Below the pieces are notes generated by a model. That model saw only the letters and a list, made by a program, of their open reading frames with translations, made no database searches and was not told where the DNA came from. Shown here one piece after another: positions 1 through 8,859 of a stretch of DNA of 64,000 bases (position 1 is its first letter; each line of letters starts with the position of its first letter). The position numbers and the translations under genes were made by a program. The DNA lies in the NCBI GenBank assembly GCA_050283925.1, contig JBNOAI010000001.1, forward strand, positions 744,001-808,000. Direction: 5' to 3'. This stretch comes from ZC4RG25 sp023428365. GTDB taxonomy: Bacteria > Pseudomonadota > Alphaproteobacteria > Rhizobiales > Hyphomicrobiaceae.

Positions 1-659
1 TACAGCGTACCGAGCATGAGACACACCAAACCCTGCCCGCGGATGAAAGCCGAGACTGCCGCGTTAATTTCAGCGGCGAGACGCCGGATGGTGGGGGCGT
101 GATCGCGCGGCAGCCAGCCGTCGATTTTCTTCAGCATTGGGTGCCAATCGACCAGCAGGTAGAATACCACCAGCGGCGTGATCAGCAGCAGCGAGATGAA
201 ATTGACGAGTGCCAGTCCTTGCGCCCAGACGCGCTGGGCAAGAATTCCGACGACGGACGCCCAGTTCCGCGACATCTCCGCTGCTGCGGTGTCGAGCCAA
301 CCCTGAAATTCCGGGAAGCGGCTGCCCAACCTGGATTGCGCCCAGGTCTCCGCCATGCCTTTCAGGCGGACGAGTTCGTTCGGCAGTGCCTCGGCAAATT
401 GCTCCGCCTGATTGGCAATGACCGGCGCTAGGAAAACAATCGATGCGATCAGCAGCACCATCATCATGACCACCACCACGGCCGTCGCCAGCACGCGGGG
501 CAGGCCGAGTGAGCCAAGCCGGTCGGCCAGTGGATTGAGGGCGTAGGCGATCACCATGCCGGCCACGAACGGCAACAGAACGGATCGCAGCACGAGTGCG
601 GCGAGCACGAGAAGGATGAGGATCGACAGCCAGAAAAGCACTTGCCGTTCGACGCGCAT
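1..659 (-). CDS. AI-2E family (PerM-like) membrane transporter, 3' part cut by window edge
   Basis: Reading the minus strand from an ATG at 659 gives about 219 residues (MRVERQVLFWLSILILLVLA...) with no stop before the window edge. Two hydrophobic helices open the protein, followed by a further long helix (ATAVVVVMMMVLLIASIVFL), an amphipathic stretch, then the VNFISLLLITPLVVFYLLVD helix and an FIRGQG motif, the arrangement of the AI-2E/PerM permease family. The family exports or exchanges small solutes; the substrate here is unknown. A GGGAGAGG-type ribosome site precedes the ATG, and it lies 25 bases after the PgsA-like gene, so the two are probably co-transcribed. The C-terminal third is outside the window. 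Confidence 0.85.
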   Translation of the reverse strand, partial: MRVERQVLFWLSILILLVLAALVLRSVLLPFVAGMVIAYALNPLADRLGSLGLPRVLATAVVVVMMMVLLIASIVFLAPVIANQAEQFAEALPNELVRLKGMAETWAQSRLGSRFPEFQGWLDTAAAEMSRNWASVVGILAQRVWAQGLALVNFISLLLITPLVVFYLLVDWHPMLKKIDGWLPRDHAPTIRRLAAEINAAVSAFIRGQGLVCLMLGTL

Positions 660-684
660 TTCCCTCTCCCCCTACATGACGGCG

Positions 685-1239
685 TCAGGCTGATGAGCCG
701 TCCGTCTCATACCCTGCCATATGCCTCAGCCAGCTTTGCAGGTAGACCGCGAGCGAAGCCAGCGTCAGGGCCGCAGTCACCCAGATCAGCAATGTTCGCC
801 ACAGTCCCGCGCCAAGCCCAAATCCCTCGTCGGCGAGCACGAGAGCAGCCAGAGACAGTTGCGCAACAGTATTCGCCTTGCTGACGATCAACGGCTTGAT
901 ATGCACCGGATGCCCCATCAACCATGACAGGACAATGGCCATTACAATCAGAATATCGCGCGAAACAACGGCAATAACGAGCCATGACGGCAGCGTGCCT
1001 GACACGCCAAGAGCGATGAAGATCGACACCACGAGCATCTTGTCAGCCAGCGGATCGAGATACGCACCAAGCTCAGTCTGCCACCCGTACCGCTTGGCCA
1101 GAAAACCGTCCACGGCATCGCTGATGCCGGCGATGACAAACAGGATGAAAGCGGCCTGAACCTGTCCAGAGACGAGTAGCCAGAAGACGACGGGGACGAG
1201 CATCGCTCGCCCGAGAGTTATGAGATTGGGAATACTCAA
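685..1239 (-). CDS. CDP-alcohol phosphatidyltransferase family protein (PgsA-like)
   Basis: A 184-residue membrane protein with the CDP-alcohol phosphotransferase signature: D41, D44 and G45, then G58, D62 and D66 in SDAVDGFLAKR...GAYLDPLADK. These aspartates bind the metal and transfer a phosphatidyl group from CDP-diacylglycerol to an alcohol; family membership suggests phosphatidylglycerophosphate or cardiolipin synthesis. The usual Ala-Arg after the first DG is Ala-Lys (A48-K49). Predicted start is TTG at 1239, with no strong ribosome site; no ATG or GTG lies upstream in frame before a stop, so TTG is the best choice. The PerM-like gene follows within 25 bases, a pairing common in alphaproteobacteria near purM. 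Confidence 0.85.
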   Translation of the reverse strand: MSIPNLITLGRAMLVPVVFWLLVSGQVQAAFILFVIAGISDAVDGFLAKRYGWQTELGAYLDPLADKMLVVSIFIALGVSGTLPSWLVIAVVSRDILIVMAIVLSWLMGHPVHIKPLIVSKANTVAQLSLAALVLADEGFGLGAGLWRTLLIWVTAALTLASLAVYLQSWLRHMAGYETDGSSA

Positions 1240-1307
1240 AGGTGAAATCCGATATCCAGAAAAGCTTCGTGGGTCTTATACCCAAGAATGACAGAATGAA
1301 TGATGGG

Positions 1308-1344
1308 CCGCAAAGTTTGCGGACCTGACCGGCGGGAACGCCGG
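1308..1344 (-). other. two adjacent perfect dyads between DUF2066 gene and PgsA-like gene
   Basis: CCGCAAA-G-TTTGCGG occupies 1308-1322 and CCGGCG-GGAA-CGCCGG occupies 1329-1344. Both are perfect inverted repeats in the 115-base gap. Neither is followed by a T-run on the minus strand, so this may be an RNA-processing or partial termination site, or an operator for the downstream TTG-started gene. Confidence 0.35.
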
Positions 1345-1354
1345 CGTCGCGACG

Positions 1355-2491
1355 TTAGAACGCTGGCCGCACCTGTACAGTGTCGCCAACCTGGCGCGCG
1401 TCAAAGCCGATCCGGCCGAGGGCTGCCGTGAGCGCCTCCGGGCCGCCCGGATACGCCGCGTCCACATCTGCGCCACGCGCTGAAATACCGCCGACCTCGA
1501 AATCTTCCAGGCCGGGCACCTGGGCCAGCCGCTGACGCACATCCTGCCACTCCCGCATGTTGCGGAATTCGACGTACAAGTGGACGGGCGTCATGCCGCC
1601 GCTGAGCCTTGCACCTCCGCTGGCCATGCCGCCTTGAACGGCTTTCCAGCGTCCCTCCAGCGTCCCTAGGGCGACAACGGCTGCGAGTTCGGCGGCGTAC
1701 GAGACATCGTCGAGCGCCAGCCGCCAGGAACGCTTCAATACGAAGGCGCCAACCGCGTCTCGGCCGGCCAGAGTGACGTTAAGCCGCTTGTTTCCAAGGT
1801 CGGGTTCCGCGAACGCGACAATCACGCGATCTGACGCGAAGGACCGTGTCACGCTGACGAGTGCGTCGCCATCCCCGTCCTTCAGAGCGTTGACGGTCTG
1901 AGCGCCGATCCCCTCTTTCAGTTGGCTCAAACGGATCGGGGTCAGCGCGTGGTCCAGATCCAACCCCGACCATGCGTCGGTCCATGTCCGGCTTCCACGC
2001 GGCGGCGACAGGTCGGCGGGGACCGGCCCCTGGCCAGCGCCCGGCGGCACATAGATGGGGATAAGGATCAGCTCGGGGGCCTGGGTGTCGACATACGGGA
2101 TGCCGTAGCGTTGCAGCAGATCGCGTACTGCCCTGGGATGAAAAGAGAAATCGAGGTTTGCCAGATACTGGGTCGATGAATTGCGCTCCGAGCGGACGAC
2201 AACTCCATCGATCAGGTCGGTCGCCTTGGCTCCCTTCGCTTCCGTCAGTTGCTTGTAGGCAGTAGCCGGTACAATGCGCTTCAACAGCGAGCGCAAGGCA
2301 GCTTGCCGCCCATCAGAAAGCGCCCGCTCTTTGGCCGTAACAGCATTGTCGGCTGTGGCTTCGACGGGATAGTTGGCGATCGTGTAAACCTGCTGGGCTG
2401 CAACTGGTGAGGCGGCACCGCCCGGGCCAAGCAGCAGCACGGCCGCCGTCGCAGCGCTGGCCCACAATCGACATCCCATCAGCCAGCTCAC
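1355..2491 (-). CDS. DUF2066 domain-containing secreted protein
   Basis: A 378-residue protein with an N-terminal signal peptide (hydrophobic core AAVLLLGPGGAASPVAAQQ) followed by a mature domain starting near QVYTIANYPVEATADNA. The pattern of an early ALSDGRQAALRSLLKRI helix and the later hydrophobic strands matches DUF2066, a periplasmic family of unknown function usually encoded next to purM in alphaproteobacteria. Transcribed away from purM; the 161-base gap at 2492-2652 must hold both promoters. Function is unknown and no catalytic motif is visible. Confidence 0.8.
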   Translation of the reverse strand: MSWLMGCRLWASAATAAVLLLGPGGAASPVAAQQVYTIANYPVEATADNAVTAKERALSDGRQAALRSLLKRIVPATAYKQLTEAKGAKATDLIDGVVVRSERNSSTQYLANLDFSFHPRAVRDLLQRYGIPYVDTQAPELILIPIYVPPGAGQGPVPADLSPPRGSRTWTDAWSGLDLDHALTPIRLSQLKEGIGAQTVNALKDGDGDALVSVTRSFASDRVIVAFAEPDLGNKRLNVTLAGRDAVGAFVLKRSWRLALDDVSYAAELAAVVALGTLEGRWKAVQGGMASGGARLSGGMTPVHLYVEFRNMREWQDVRQRLAQVPGLEDFEVGGISARGADVDAAYPGGPEALTAALGRIGFDARQVGDTVQVRPAF

Positions 2492-2652
2492 CGTCCCCGC
2501 CTCTCCTCAAGTCCCTCGGGTCATGTACGCAAGTTGCCCTAGCCCCGGAAAGTCTGCTAGGACGCGCCATCACGGGCGACCATTGGGGCCAAAATCGGGA
2601 CCGGTCAATGCCCGCAGACAACCGGTGCCCTGTCCGGACCGACAAGGATCCA

Positions 2653-3774
2653 ATGAGCGAGCCAGGCGAAAGCGCCGCAACGCGCGTGACATATCGTGAT
2701 GCCGGTGTGGATATCGATGCCGGCAACGCATTGGTTGAGGCCATCAAGCCACTGGCGAAGGCGACGCGCCGTCCGGGGGCCGATGCGGACCTCGGCGGGT
2801 TTGGCGCGCTCTTCGATCTGAAGCGTGCGGGCTTCGTCGATCCGTTGATCGTGGCCAGCACCGACGGCGTCGGCACCAAACTCAAGATCGCCATCGAGAC
2901 CGGTTTGCATGGCACGATCGGCATCGATCTCGTGGCGATGTGCGTGAACGACCTGCTGGCGCAGGGTGCTGAGCCGTTGTTCTTCCTGGATTATTTCGCG
3001 ACCGGCAAACTCGATGTCGAGACCGGACGCAGCGTCGTCTCCGGCATCGCCGAGGGGTGCCGTCAGGCCGGATGCGCGTTGATCGGCGGCGAGACGGCCG
3101 AGATGCCGGGCATGTACGCGGCAAAGGATTACGATCTCGCGGGCTTCACGGTCGGTGCCGTCGAGCGCGACGCCGTTCTGCCGCGCAAGGATGTCGCGGT
3201 TGGCGATGTGCTGATCGGGCTCGCGTCGTCCGGCCCGCATTCGAACGGCTACTCCCTGATCCGCCGTCTGGTGGCTCAGGAGAAGTTGGCGTGGACCGAT
3301 CCGGCCCCCTTCGCCACCGGGCGCACTGTCGGTGAGGCGCTGCTCGAGCCGACAAAAATCTACGTGAAGCCGGTTCTGGCTGCGATCCGGCAGACGGGTG
3401 CCGTGAAAGCCATCGCACACATCACCGGAGGCGGGCTGATCGAAAATCTGCCGCGCGTTCTTCCGGAGGGCGTGGCCGGGGCCGTCGACCTTTCGACTTG
3501 GAACCCTCCAGCCGTGTTCGGATGGCTGGCCAAGGCCGGTCGTCTGGATGAGACCGAGCTTCTGCGGACCTTCAATGCTGGCATTGGCCTCGTTATTGTG
3601 GTCGACAAGGCCAAGGCGGATGATGTGGCGGCAGTCCTGAAAGCCGGCGGTGAGCAGGTTCACATCATCGGTGAGCTGACCAAAGGCGACGGCGCCAAGA
3701 CCCAGGCAAAGGGCAAAGGGTCTTCTGAGGCTGTCCGTCTGACAGGAAGCCTGTCGTTCGCCGGGGTGGTGTGA
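2653..3774 (+). CDS. purM: phosphoribosylformylglycinamidine cyclo-ligase (AIR synthase)
   Basis: The 373-residue protein catalyses ATP-dependent ring closure of FGAM to AIR in purine biosynthesis. It shows the PurM N-terminal YRDAGVDIDAGNALVE, the GGFGALFDL segment, STDGVGTKLKIA, the MCVNDLLAQGAEPLFFLDY motif, GGETAEMPGMY and the C-terminal THITGGGL-type glycine loop (HITGGGLIENLPRVL). The reading frame is open upstream to 2407, but the ATG at 2653 is chosen because AAGGA sits just before it and translation from there matches the normal family N-terminus and length. Its TGA overlaps the purN GTG start, so the two are translationally coupled. Confidence 0.97.
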   Translation: MSEPGESAATRVTYRDAGVDIDAGNALVEAIKPLAKATRRPGADADLGGFGALFDLKRAGFVDPLIVASTDGVGTKLKIAIETGLHGTIGIDLVAMCVNDLLAQGAEPLFFLDYFATGKLDVETGRSVVSGIAEGCRQAGCALIGGETAEMPGMYAAKDYDLAGFTVGAVERDAVLPRKDVAVGDVLIGLASSGPHSNGYSLIRRLVAQEKLAWTDPAPFATGRTVGEALLEPTKIYVKPVLAAIRQTGAVKAIAHITGGGLIENLPRVLPEGVAGAVDLSTWNPPAVFGWLAKAGRLDETELLRTFNAGIGLVIVVDKAKADDVAAVLKAGGEQVHIIGELTKGDGAKTQAKGKGSSEAVRLTGSLSFAGVV

Positions 3775-4433
3775 GCGCGCTCATGGCCAAAAAGCGCGTC
3801 GGCATTCTGATTTCCGGGCGCGGCTCGAACATGATGTCGCTGGTCGAAGCAACGCGCGCATCCGACTATCCGGCTGAAATCGTCACCGTGATTTCGAACC
3901 GTCCCGAGGCTGCTGGACTCGCGTGGGCGACGTCGCAGGGCATCGCGACCGTCGCAATCGATCACAAACGCTTCTCACGCCGTGAGGATTTTGAGGCCGA
4001 ACTCGACAAGGCTCTTGTCGCCGCCGGGGTTGAATTGGTGTGCTGCGCTGGTTTCATGCGATTGATGACGCCGGGTTTCGTTGATCGCTGGCGGGGACGG
4101 ATGCTCAATATCCACCCCTCGTTGCTGCCGTCCTTCAAAGGCCTGGATACCTACGGACAAGCCCTTGTCGCTGGGGTCAAGATCGCGGGTTGTACGGTCC
4201 ATTTCGTCGTGCCGGAAATGGATGCTGGTCCGATCGTCGCACAAGCGGCGGTGCCTGTGCTTGATGGAGACACAGCGGAAGTTCTCGCGCATCGAATTCT
4301 CGCTGCCGAGCATAAGCTTTATCCCCATGCCCTGAAATTGATCGCGTCAGGTGTTGCCCGCCTTGATGGAGATCATGTCAGCGGTGGAAACTCGGTTAAC
4401 CAGGCAACCGGCCTCTTCTCGCCAAACAGCTGA
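3771..4433 (+). CDS. purN: phosphoribosylglycinamide formyltransferase
   Basis: A 220-residue GAR transformylase that transfers a formyl group from 10-formyl-THF to GAR, the third step of purine synthesis. Visible motifs are the substrate loop LISGRGSNMMSLVEA, the folate/catalytic region INIHPSLLPSFKG (MLNIHPSLLPSFKG, containing the catalytic Asn and His) and HFVVPEMDAGPIVAQ with the catalytic Asp. GTG at 3771 overlaps purM by four bases (GTGA); an in-frame ATG at 3783 is an alternative. The last ~25 residues after RLDGDHVSG are a variable tail. Nothing is missing. Confidence 0.97.
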   Translation: MSALMAKKRVGILISGRGSNMMSLVEATRASDYPAEIVTVISNRPEAAGLAWATSQGIATVAIDHKRFSRREDFEAELDKALVAAGVELVCCAGFMRLMTPGFVDRWRGRMLNIHPSLLPSFKGLDTYGQALVAGVKIAGCTVHFVVPEMDAGPIVAQAAVPVLDGDTAEVLAHRILAAEHKLYPHALKLIASGVARLDGDHVSGGNSVNQATGLFSPNS

Positions 4434-4593
4434 ATCGCGCTATGGTGTAGCGGGCAGGACGGAGCTTCTGGACCACCATTAAGCCGAGTGCTACCAACAA
4501 CTAAGGTACTCTCGTGCGCTAACGCTCCACTGTGGCAGCGTTTTGCGCTAGTTTGTGCCATATCAATGATTTGGTCGCCAGGAGCGATATCCG

Positions 4594-6027
4594 TTGAGCA
4601 AGGGAAATAAAACTCCCAAAACGGAAAGCCCGGACGATCAAACGCGCGGAGTGATCTCGAGCATGACCGCAACGACCCGGTCCCACGATTATCAGTTGGG
4701 CGATGAAAGCTCGATCTGGTTCAAGTTGACGCCTCTCCTGAAGGGCGACCCCATCAATCCGATGCGGACGCTCATGCAGATGGCCGAACGTTATGGCGGC
4801 GTTATTCCCGTCAACATGGCCAACCAGCGCGTTGTGCTGCTGACCGAGCCTGACCACTTCAAGCATGTGCTGGTCAGCAAGGCCGACAATTACACGAAAT
4901 ATTTCGACGGCCTGAAGCCGATCTTCGGCAAGTCGATGATTACCGTCGACGGACAGCTCTGGCAGAAGATCCGCGCGCCGCAGCAGCCGGCTTTCCATCC
5001 GGACATGTTCAGCGAGTACATCCCGTACTTCCTGGATGCCATCCGCACGAAAATGGAAAACTGGCGCCAACTCGCCAAGACCGGCGAAACCGTCGAGATG
5101 GTCGAGCAGACCTGGACGCTGGCCGCGGACATGATCTGCAAGGCGCTGTTCGATCGCGATATGCCCTTCAATCCGCACTTCGTCTTCAAGTGCGTGAAGA
5201 CCTACACCGACGTGATGAACCACAAGTCCATTCGCCTGAAGAAGGTGGCGGGCGAAGAGTTTGAGGTCACTGAAGAGACCGCCGCGAAAGCCGTTGACGT
5301 TTGGGGTGGCGTCCCCGACCTCGTCATGGCCGCCGATCCGCGCGAGCACCGTGAACGCACGCTCTACACGATGCTGCAGGCAGCCGTCGCCGATGGCAGC
5401 GTTCCGGAGTTCGATCGCGCGCAGGCCGTTGATGAGATGAAGCAGTATCTTTGGGCCGGCACCGAGACGACGGCCCTGACGCTGGCCTGGGCGCTTTATC
5501 TGACGTCCAAGCATCCCGAGGCCGCCGAGCGTATTCGGCGCGAGGGTGAGGCGACCTACGGTGACCGTGAGCCGACGGCGGCCGACTACTCGGCATTGGC
5601 CTATACGCGCGCGGTAATCCAGGAGACCATGCGTCTTTATCCGCCGATCTGGGGCCTGATCCGCGTTGCGGCGGCGCCGGATGAAATCGGCGGCAAAGAG
5701 ATCCGCCCGGGTGATCGCGTTGTCATGTTTGCCTATGGCGTGCACCACAGTCCGAAGTATTGGGAGGAGCCGGAGCAGTTCCGCCCCGAGCGCTGGATGG
5801 GCGATGCCGCCAAGAAGCGGGTCAAATACACGTATCTGCCATTCGGTGCGGGCAAGCGCTCGTGCATCGGCGGCGCGATGAGCCAGGTTGAAAACTCGCT
5901 CGCCTTGTCGATCCTGCTACGCCGCTTCCGGCCGGAATACGTCGGCCCCGAACCGGCCGGCGTCAACGCCACTGTGACGCTTACGCCGAAGGGCGGTTTG
6001 CCGTTCCGCATTCGCGAACTGAGCTGA
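4594..6027 (+). CDS. cytochrome P450
   Basis: A 477-residue haem monooxygenase. The oxygen-binding I-helix motif AGTETT, the K-helix ExxR (ETMRLYPP), the PERW region (RPERWMG) and the haem loop FGAGKRSCIG with thiolate ligand Cys424 are all present. The N-terminal half (RYGGVIPV, LLTEPDHFKHVLVSKADNY) and overall sequence resemble the long-chain/CYP4- and CYP102-like class more than camphor-type P450s, but substrate cannot be read from sequence. There is no membrane anchor and no ferredoxin or reductase gene nearby, so the electron donor is elsewhere. TTG at 4594 is preceded by AGGAG at nine bases; ATG at 4663 is an alternative. A strong terminator follows. Confidence 0.93.
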   Translation: MSKGNKTPKTESPDDQTRGVISSMTATTRSHDYQLGDESSIWFKLTPLLKGDPINPMRTLMQMAERYGGVIPVNMANQRVVLLTEPDHFKHVLVSKADNYTKYFDGLKPIFGKSMITVDGQLWQKIRAPQQPAFHPDMFSEYIPYFLDAIRTKMENWRQLAKTGETVEMVEQTWTLAADMICKALFDRDMPFNPHFVFKCVKTYTDVMNHKSIRLKKVAGEEFEVTEETAAKAVDVWGGVPDLVMAADPREHRERTLYTMLQAAVADGSVPEFDRAQAVDEMKQYLWAGTETTALTLAWALYLTSKHPEAAERIRREGEATYGDREPTAADYSALAYTRAVIQETMRLYPPIWGLIRVAAAPDEIGGKEIRPGDRVVMFAYGVHHSPKYWEEPEQFRPERWMGDAAKKRVKYTYLPFGAGKRSCIGGAMSQVENSLALSILLRRFRPEYVGPEPAGVNATVTLTPKGGLPFRIRELS

Positions 6028-6047
6028 ACCTGCTCCATTGTGATTAC

Positions 6048-6075
6048 AAAAAGCCGCGCATCGCCGCGGCTTTTT
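6048..6075 (+). terminator. Rho-independent terminator after P450 gene
   Basis: Stem GCCGCG (6053-6058) and CGCGGC (6065-6070), six-base loop, preceded by A5 and followed by T5 (6071-6075). The A and T tracts extend the stem. Confidence 0.85.
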
Positions 6076-6214
6076 CGTGTTCGAACCTGATTTGCGATCA
6101 GTATCGCAGGGCCGCGTGCAGTTAATGTTTTATTGACCTGCATTCCACACTCTCACGATTGGGGGAACCGATTCGCGCGCGTGCGCACCGGTTGGGGGTG
6201 GGAGAACTTTTTCG

Positions 6215-7159
6215 ATGTCTGTTGGGGAGCGTGAATCCGGCCAATTGCGGCTGGGGAAACACCGCGGCGTGCTTTTGGCTTTGTCCGCGGCTCTTATGAC
6301 CGGAGCCTGCGCCCAAGTGGCTGAGCTGCCATTGCTGGGACAATCGCAGCAGCCTCAGGCAACCGCATCCTCGCAGGATAGCGCTCAGCCCACATCGGAA
6401 TTGGATCGGGCGGTCGCCTACTGGGGCGAGCAATACGAAAAAAACCCGCGGGATAAGAACGCCGCGATCAGCTTTGCACGTAATCTCAAAGCAGACGGAC
6501 AAAAGCAGCGTGCGCTCGGCGTCCTGCAGCAGGCGTCCATCTTCCATAGTCACGACCGTGAACTGGCTTCCGAATTCGGAAGGCTGGCGTTGGAATTCGA
6601 TCAGGTCGCTTTGGCGCAGAAGCTGCTGACGTTTGCCGACGATCCGATCAAGCCGGACTGGCGCGTGATCTCGGCGCGCGGCACCGTGCTTGCCAAGCAG
6701 GGTGACTACAAAGGCGCGATTCCGTTCTACGAGCGGGCTTTGAAAGTGTCGCCCAATCAGGCGTCCGTGGTGAACAATCTCGCCATGGCGCATGCCGCCA
6801 ACGGAGAGCCCAACAAAGCCGAACCTCTTCTGCGCAGCGTTGCGCGGGATAGCGGTACAGATCCCAAGATCCAGCAAAATCTGGCGCTCGTCCTAGGCCT
6901 TCAAGGCAAATATGACGAGGCCAAGCACATGGCCCGCGCGAACTTGCCTGAAGACAGTGCAGTCGCCGATGTCGAATACTTGCGCCGCATGGTGAAGCTC
7001 GACCCGCAGCCGTCGGGCAGTGGAACGGCGTTTGCCTCCTCGCAACCCGCGGCCCCGGCGTTGCGTTCGGCAACGATCGAACCTGAAAAGTCGGGTGCTT
7101 GGGATACGCGCGTCGCTCAGGCGGCCGCGCGTCCGACGCTGAAGCCATCACAGCGTTGA
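6215..7159 (+). CDS. tadD: TPR lipoprotein, TadD-like Tad pilus assembly protein
   Basis: A 314-residue protein with a lipoprotein signal ending in LMTGACAQ (the Cys is the predicted lipidation site), then tetratricopeptide repeats: AVAYWGEQYEKNPRDKNAAI, VISARGTVLAKQGDYKGAIP and NNLAMAHAANGEPNKAEPLL. TadD lipoproteins help the CpaC secretin assemble in the outer membrane. It lies 0.7 kb past tadC, on the opposite strand, with a DUF4189-type gene between. The tail from about residue 260 (Ser/Ala/Pro-rich) is low complexity. The TadD assignment rests on lipobox, TPRs and the locus. Confidence 0.82.
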   Translation: MSVGERESGQLRLGKHRGVLLALSAALMTGACAQVAELPLLGQSQQPQATASSQDSAQPTSELDRAVAYWGEQYEKNPRDKNAAISFARNLKADGQKQRALGVLQQASIFHSHDRELASEFGRLALEFDQVALAQKLLTFADDPIKPDWRVISARGTVLAKQGDYKGAIPFYERALKVSPNQASVVNNLAMAHAANGEPNKAEPLLRSVARDSGTDPKIQQNLALVLGLQGKYDEAKHMARANLPEDSAVADVEYLRRMVKLDPQPSGSGTAFASSQPAAPALRSATIEPEKSGAWDTRVAQAAARPTLKPSQR

Positions 7160-7175
7160 GATCGAGTGCTCGGTT

Positions 7176-7697
7176 TCATTCAGCGCGCGCGCAGAGCTCC
7201 AACACAACGCGGCATGTTTCGCCATGCTTTGTGCACAGCGTGATCGCCTCTTTCGATGCCGTCACCTGGGAAGGATGCTGTGCGGCGCCATAAGCTCCGC
7301 CATCTCCAAGCGCCAGCGCGCCACACCGTCCTCTGAACCAGATTAATGGTTGGCAGTCGCTCGATCCATTTGAGCGGACCTCGCAGTCCTGGGCTGCCGC
7401 CTTTTCCGCTGCATCACGCGAAGGATGACCAAGCGTAAATCCCAAGTTGTGGGTCTTCTTTGAGTATGCGATCGAGCCGAAGCCCTTCGCCGAACATGTC
7501 ATCTGACAGGCTCTCAGCTGGGTCGCGCACGTGCGTTCCGCGGCCCAGGCTGTCCCCATATTGCAGTGATGGTATCGCGCGTCGCACTGGTCTTGGCATT
7601 CGTTGGCTTTGGCAGAAGTGTCGCCAAGCGCAACGGCGGCTAATGAAATCAATCCGCAAACGAGAACGTTTCGGAGGTCAATAAACGGAAAGCGCAT
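7176..7697 (-). CDS. cysteine-rich secreted DUF4189-like protein
   Basis: From the ATG at 7697 the product is 173 residues with a signal peptide (VLVCGLISLAAVALGDTSAKA), then a Cys-rich segment (CQDQCDARYHHCNMGTAW, eight cysteines within about 45 residues) and a C-terminal domain with AYSKKTHNLGF, SRDAAEKAAAQDC and FRGRCGALALGDGG, which resembles DUF4189. The frame is open to 7781, but 7697 places the signal peptide at the N-terminus. The ribosome site is weak. It is convergent with tadD (16-base gap) and lies inside the Tad locus; whether it belongs to the pilus system is unknown. Confidence 0.7.
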   Translation of the reverse strand: MRFPFIDLRNVLVCGLISLAAVALGDTSAKANECQDQCDARYHHCNMGTAWAAERTCATQLRACQMTCSAKGFGSIAYSKKTHNLGFTLGHPSRDAAEKAAAQDCEVRSNGSSDCQPLIWFRGRCGALALGDGGAYGAAQHPSQVTASKEAITLCTKHGETCRVVLELCARAE

Positions 7698-7841
7698 TGT
7701 GTTGGTGCGAACTCTGTCCCAGGCTTGGTCATCGATCATAGGATCGCGATGACGGCCTTTCCCCCTGCTAACACATCGCATGTAACGGCATCGTCGCCCA
7801 CGCTCAATACAAATTGCATCGCGAGCGTAAACGCACTTCCG

Positions 7842-8822
7842 TCACCCCATCTTCATCACCTGGATGATCGCCGGCCCCAAGATGACGACGAATAGCACCG
7901 GCAGGAAGAAAATGATCATCGGCACGGTGAGTTTCGGCGGCAGGGCGGCGGCCTTCTTCTCGGCTTCCGACATACGCATGTCGCGGTTTTCCTTAGCCAT
8001 CACGCGCAGCGCGGCCGCGACCGGAGTACCGTAACGCTCGGATTGGATCAGCGCGGTAGCCACGGCTTTCACACCGGGAATGCCGGTGCGCTTTCCAAGA
8101 TTTTCGTAAGCCTGCCGGCGTTCCTGCAAATACGAAAGTTCGGCCGTCGTCAGACTGAGCTCTTCGGCGAGTTCCAGAGATTGGCTGGAGACTTCTTTGC
8201 TCACCTTCCCGAATGCCAACTCGATCGACATGCCGGCCTGGACGCAGATCAGCAGCATGTCCAGCGCATCGGGGAACGCCTCTTTGATGGATTGCTGGCG
8301 TCGCTGGATCATGTTTTGGAGAAACATATTCGGCAGATAAAAGCCGATAAATCCGACACCGAGCGCCATCATGAATTTGATTGCCGGCGGGTAGCTCAGC
8401 TTCGTCATGATGACGAATAGGTACAGCAGCGCCACGATCGTCAGAATGACAGGCATCACGACGCGGAAAAACATGTAGGCGACGAGCGGCGCCTGTCCGC
8501 GCAGACCAGCCATTTTCAGCTTGGCCTTGAGTTCTTCGGTCTCGAACCTCGAACGCAAATCGAAGCGATCGACCAGCTCCTGCATAAAGCCTTTCGGAGC
8601 CTGACGAAGCCGGCCGGCGCTATCTTTGCCTTGCTTTATGTCTGCAATACGCGTGGCGCGCATCTTGTCGCGCTCCAGCGCCATCACCTTCATCCGCTGG
8701 CCCATGCGGTCGCGATTCAGGATCGGCATGACGATGGTCAGCGCGGTGGCGAACGCCGCAATCGCAGCCGCCATCATCACCAGCAACTGCGGGCGAACAA
8801 CCGCTTCGACGAAATCCATCAT
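7842..8822 (-). CDS. tadC: Tad pilus inner-membrane platform protein TadC
   Basis: A 326-residue type II secretion F-domain protein. It has an N-terminal transmembrane helix, a charged cytoplasmic linker, two helices around 120-175, the conserved F-domain segment ALDMLLICVQAGMSIELAFG, a run of helices ending QSERYGTPVAAALRVMAKE, and a C-terminal membrane helix (VPMIIFFLPVLFVVILGPAI). TadC pairs with TadB as the platform on which the CpaF ATPase drives Flp pilin assembly. Last gene of the minus-strand pilus operon, 37 bases after tadB. GGGAAGG lies about seven bases before the ATG. Confidence 0.95.
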   Translation of the reverse strand: MMDFVEAVVRPQLLVMMAAAIAAFATALTIVMPILNRDRMGQRMKVMALERDKMRATRIADIKQGKDSAGRLRQAPKGFMQELVDRFDLRSRFETEELKAKLKMAGLRGQAPLVAYMFFRVVMPVILTIVALLYLFVIMTKLSYPPAIKFMMALGVGFIGFYLPNMFLQNMIQRRQQSIKEAFPDALDMLLICVQAGMSIELAFGKVSKEVSSQSLELAEELSLTTAELSYLQERRQAYENLGKRTGIPGVKAVATALIQSERYGTPVAAALRVMAKENRDMRMSEAEKKAAALPPKLTVPMIIFFLPVLFVVILGPAIIQVMKMG

Positions 8823-8859
8823 GACGATGCCTTCCCGATCATCATCGACCGCCGATCCG

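Noticed and set aside
2407..2652. N-terminal extension of purM to 2407
   Set aside because: Low-complexity Pro/Ser/Arg translation overlapping the divergent DUF2066 gene; AAGGA fits ATG 2653.
4519..5748. 409-codon minus-strand frame opposite the P450
   Set aside because: Antisense shadow; no motif.
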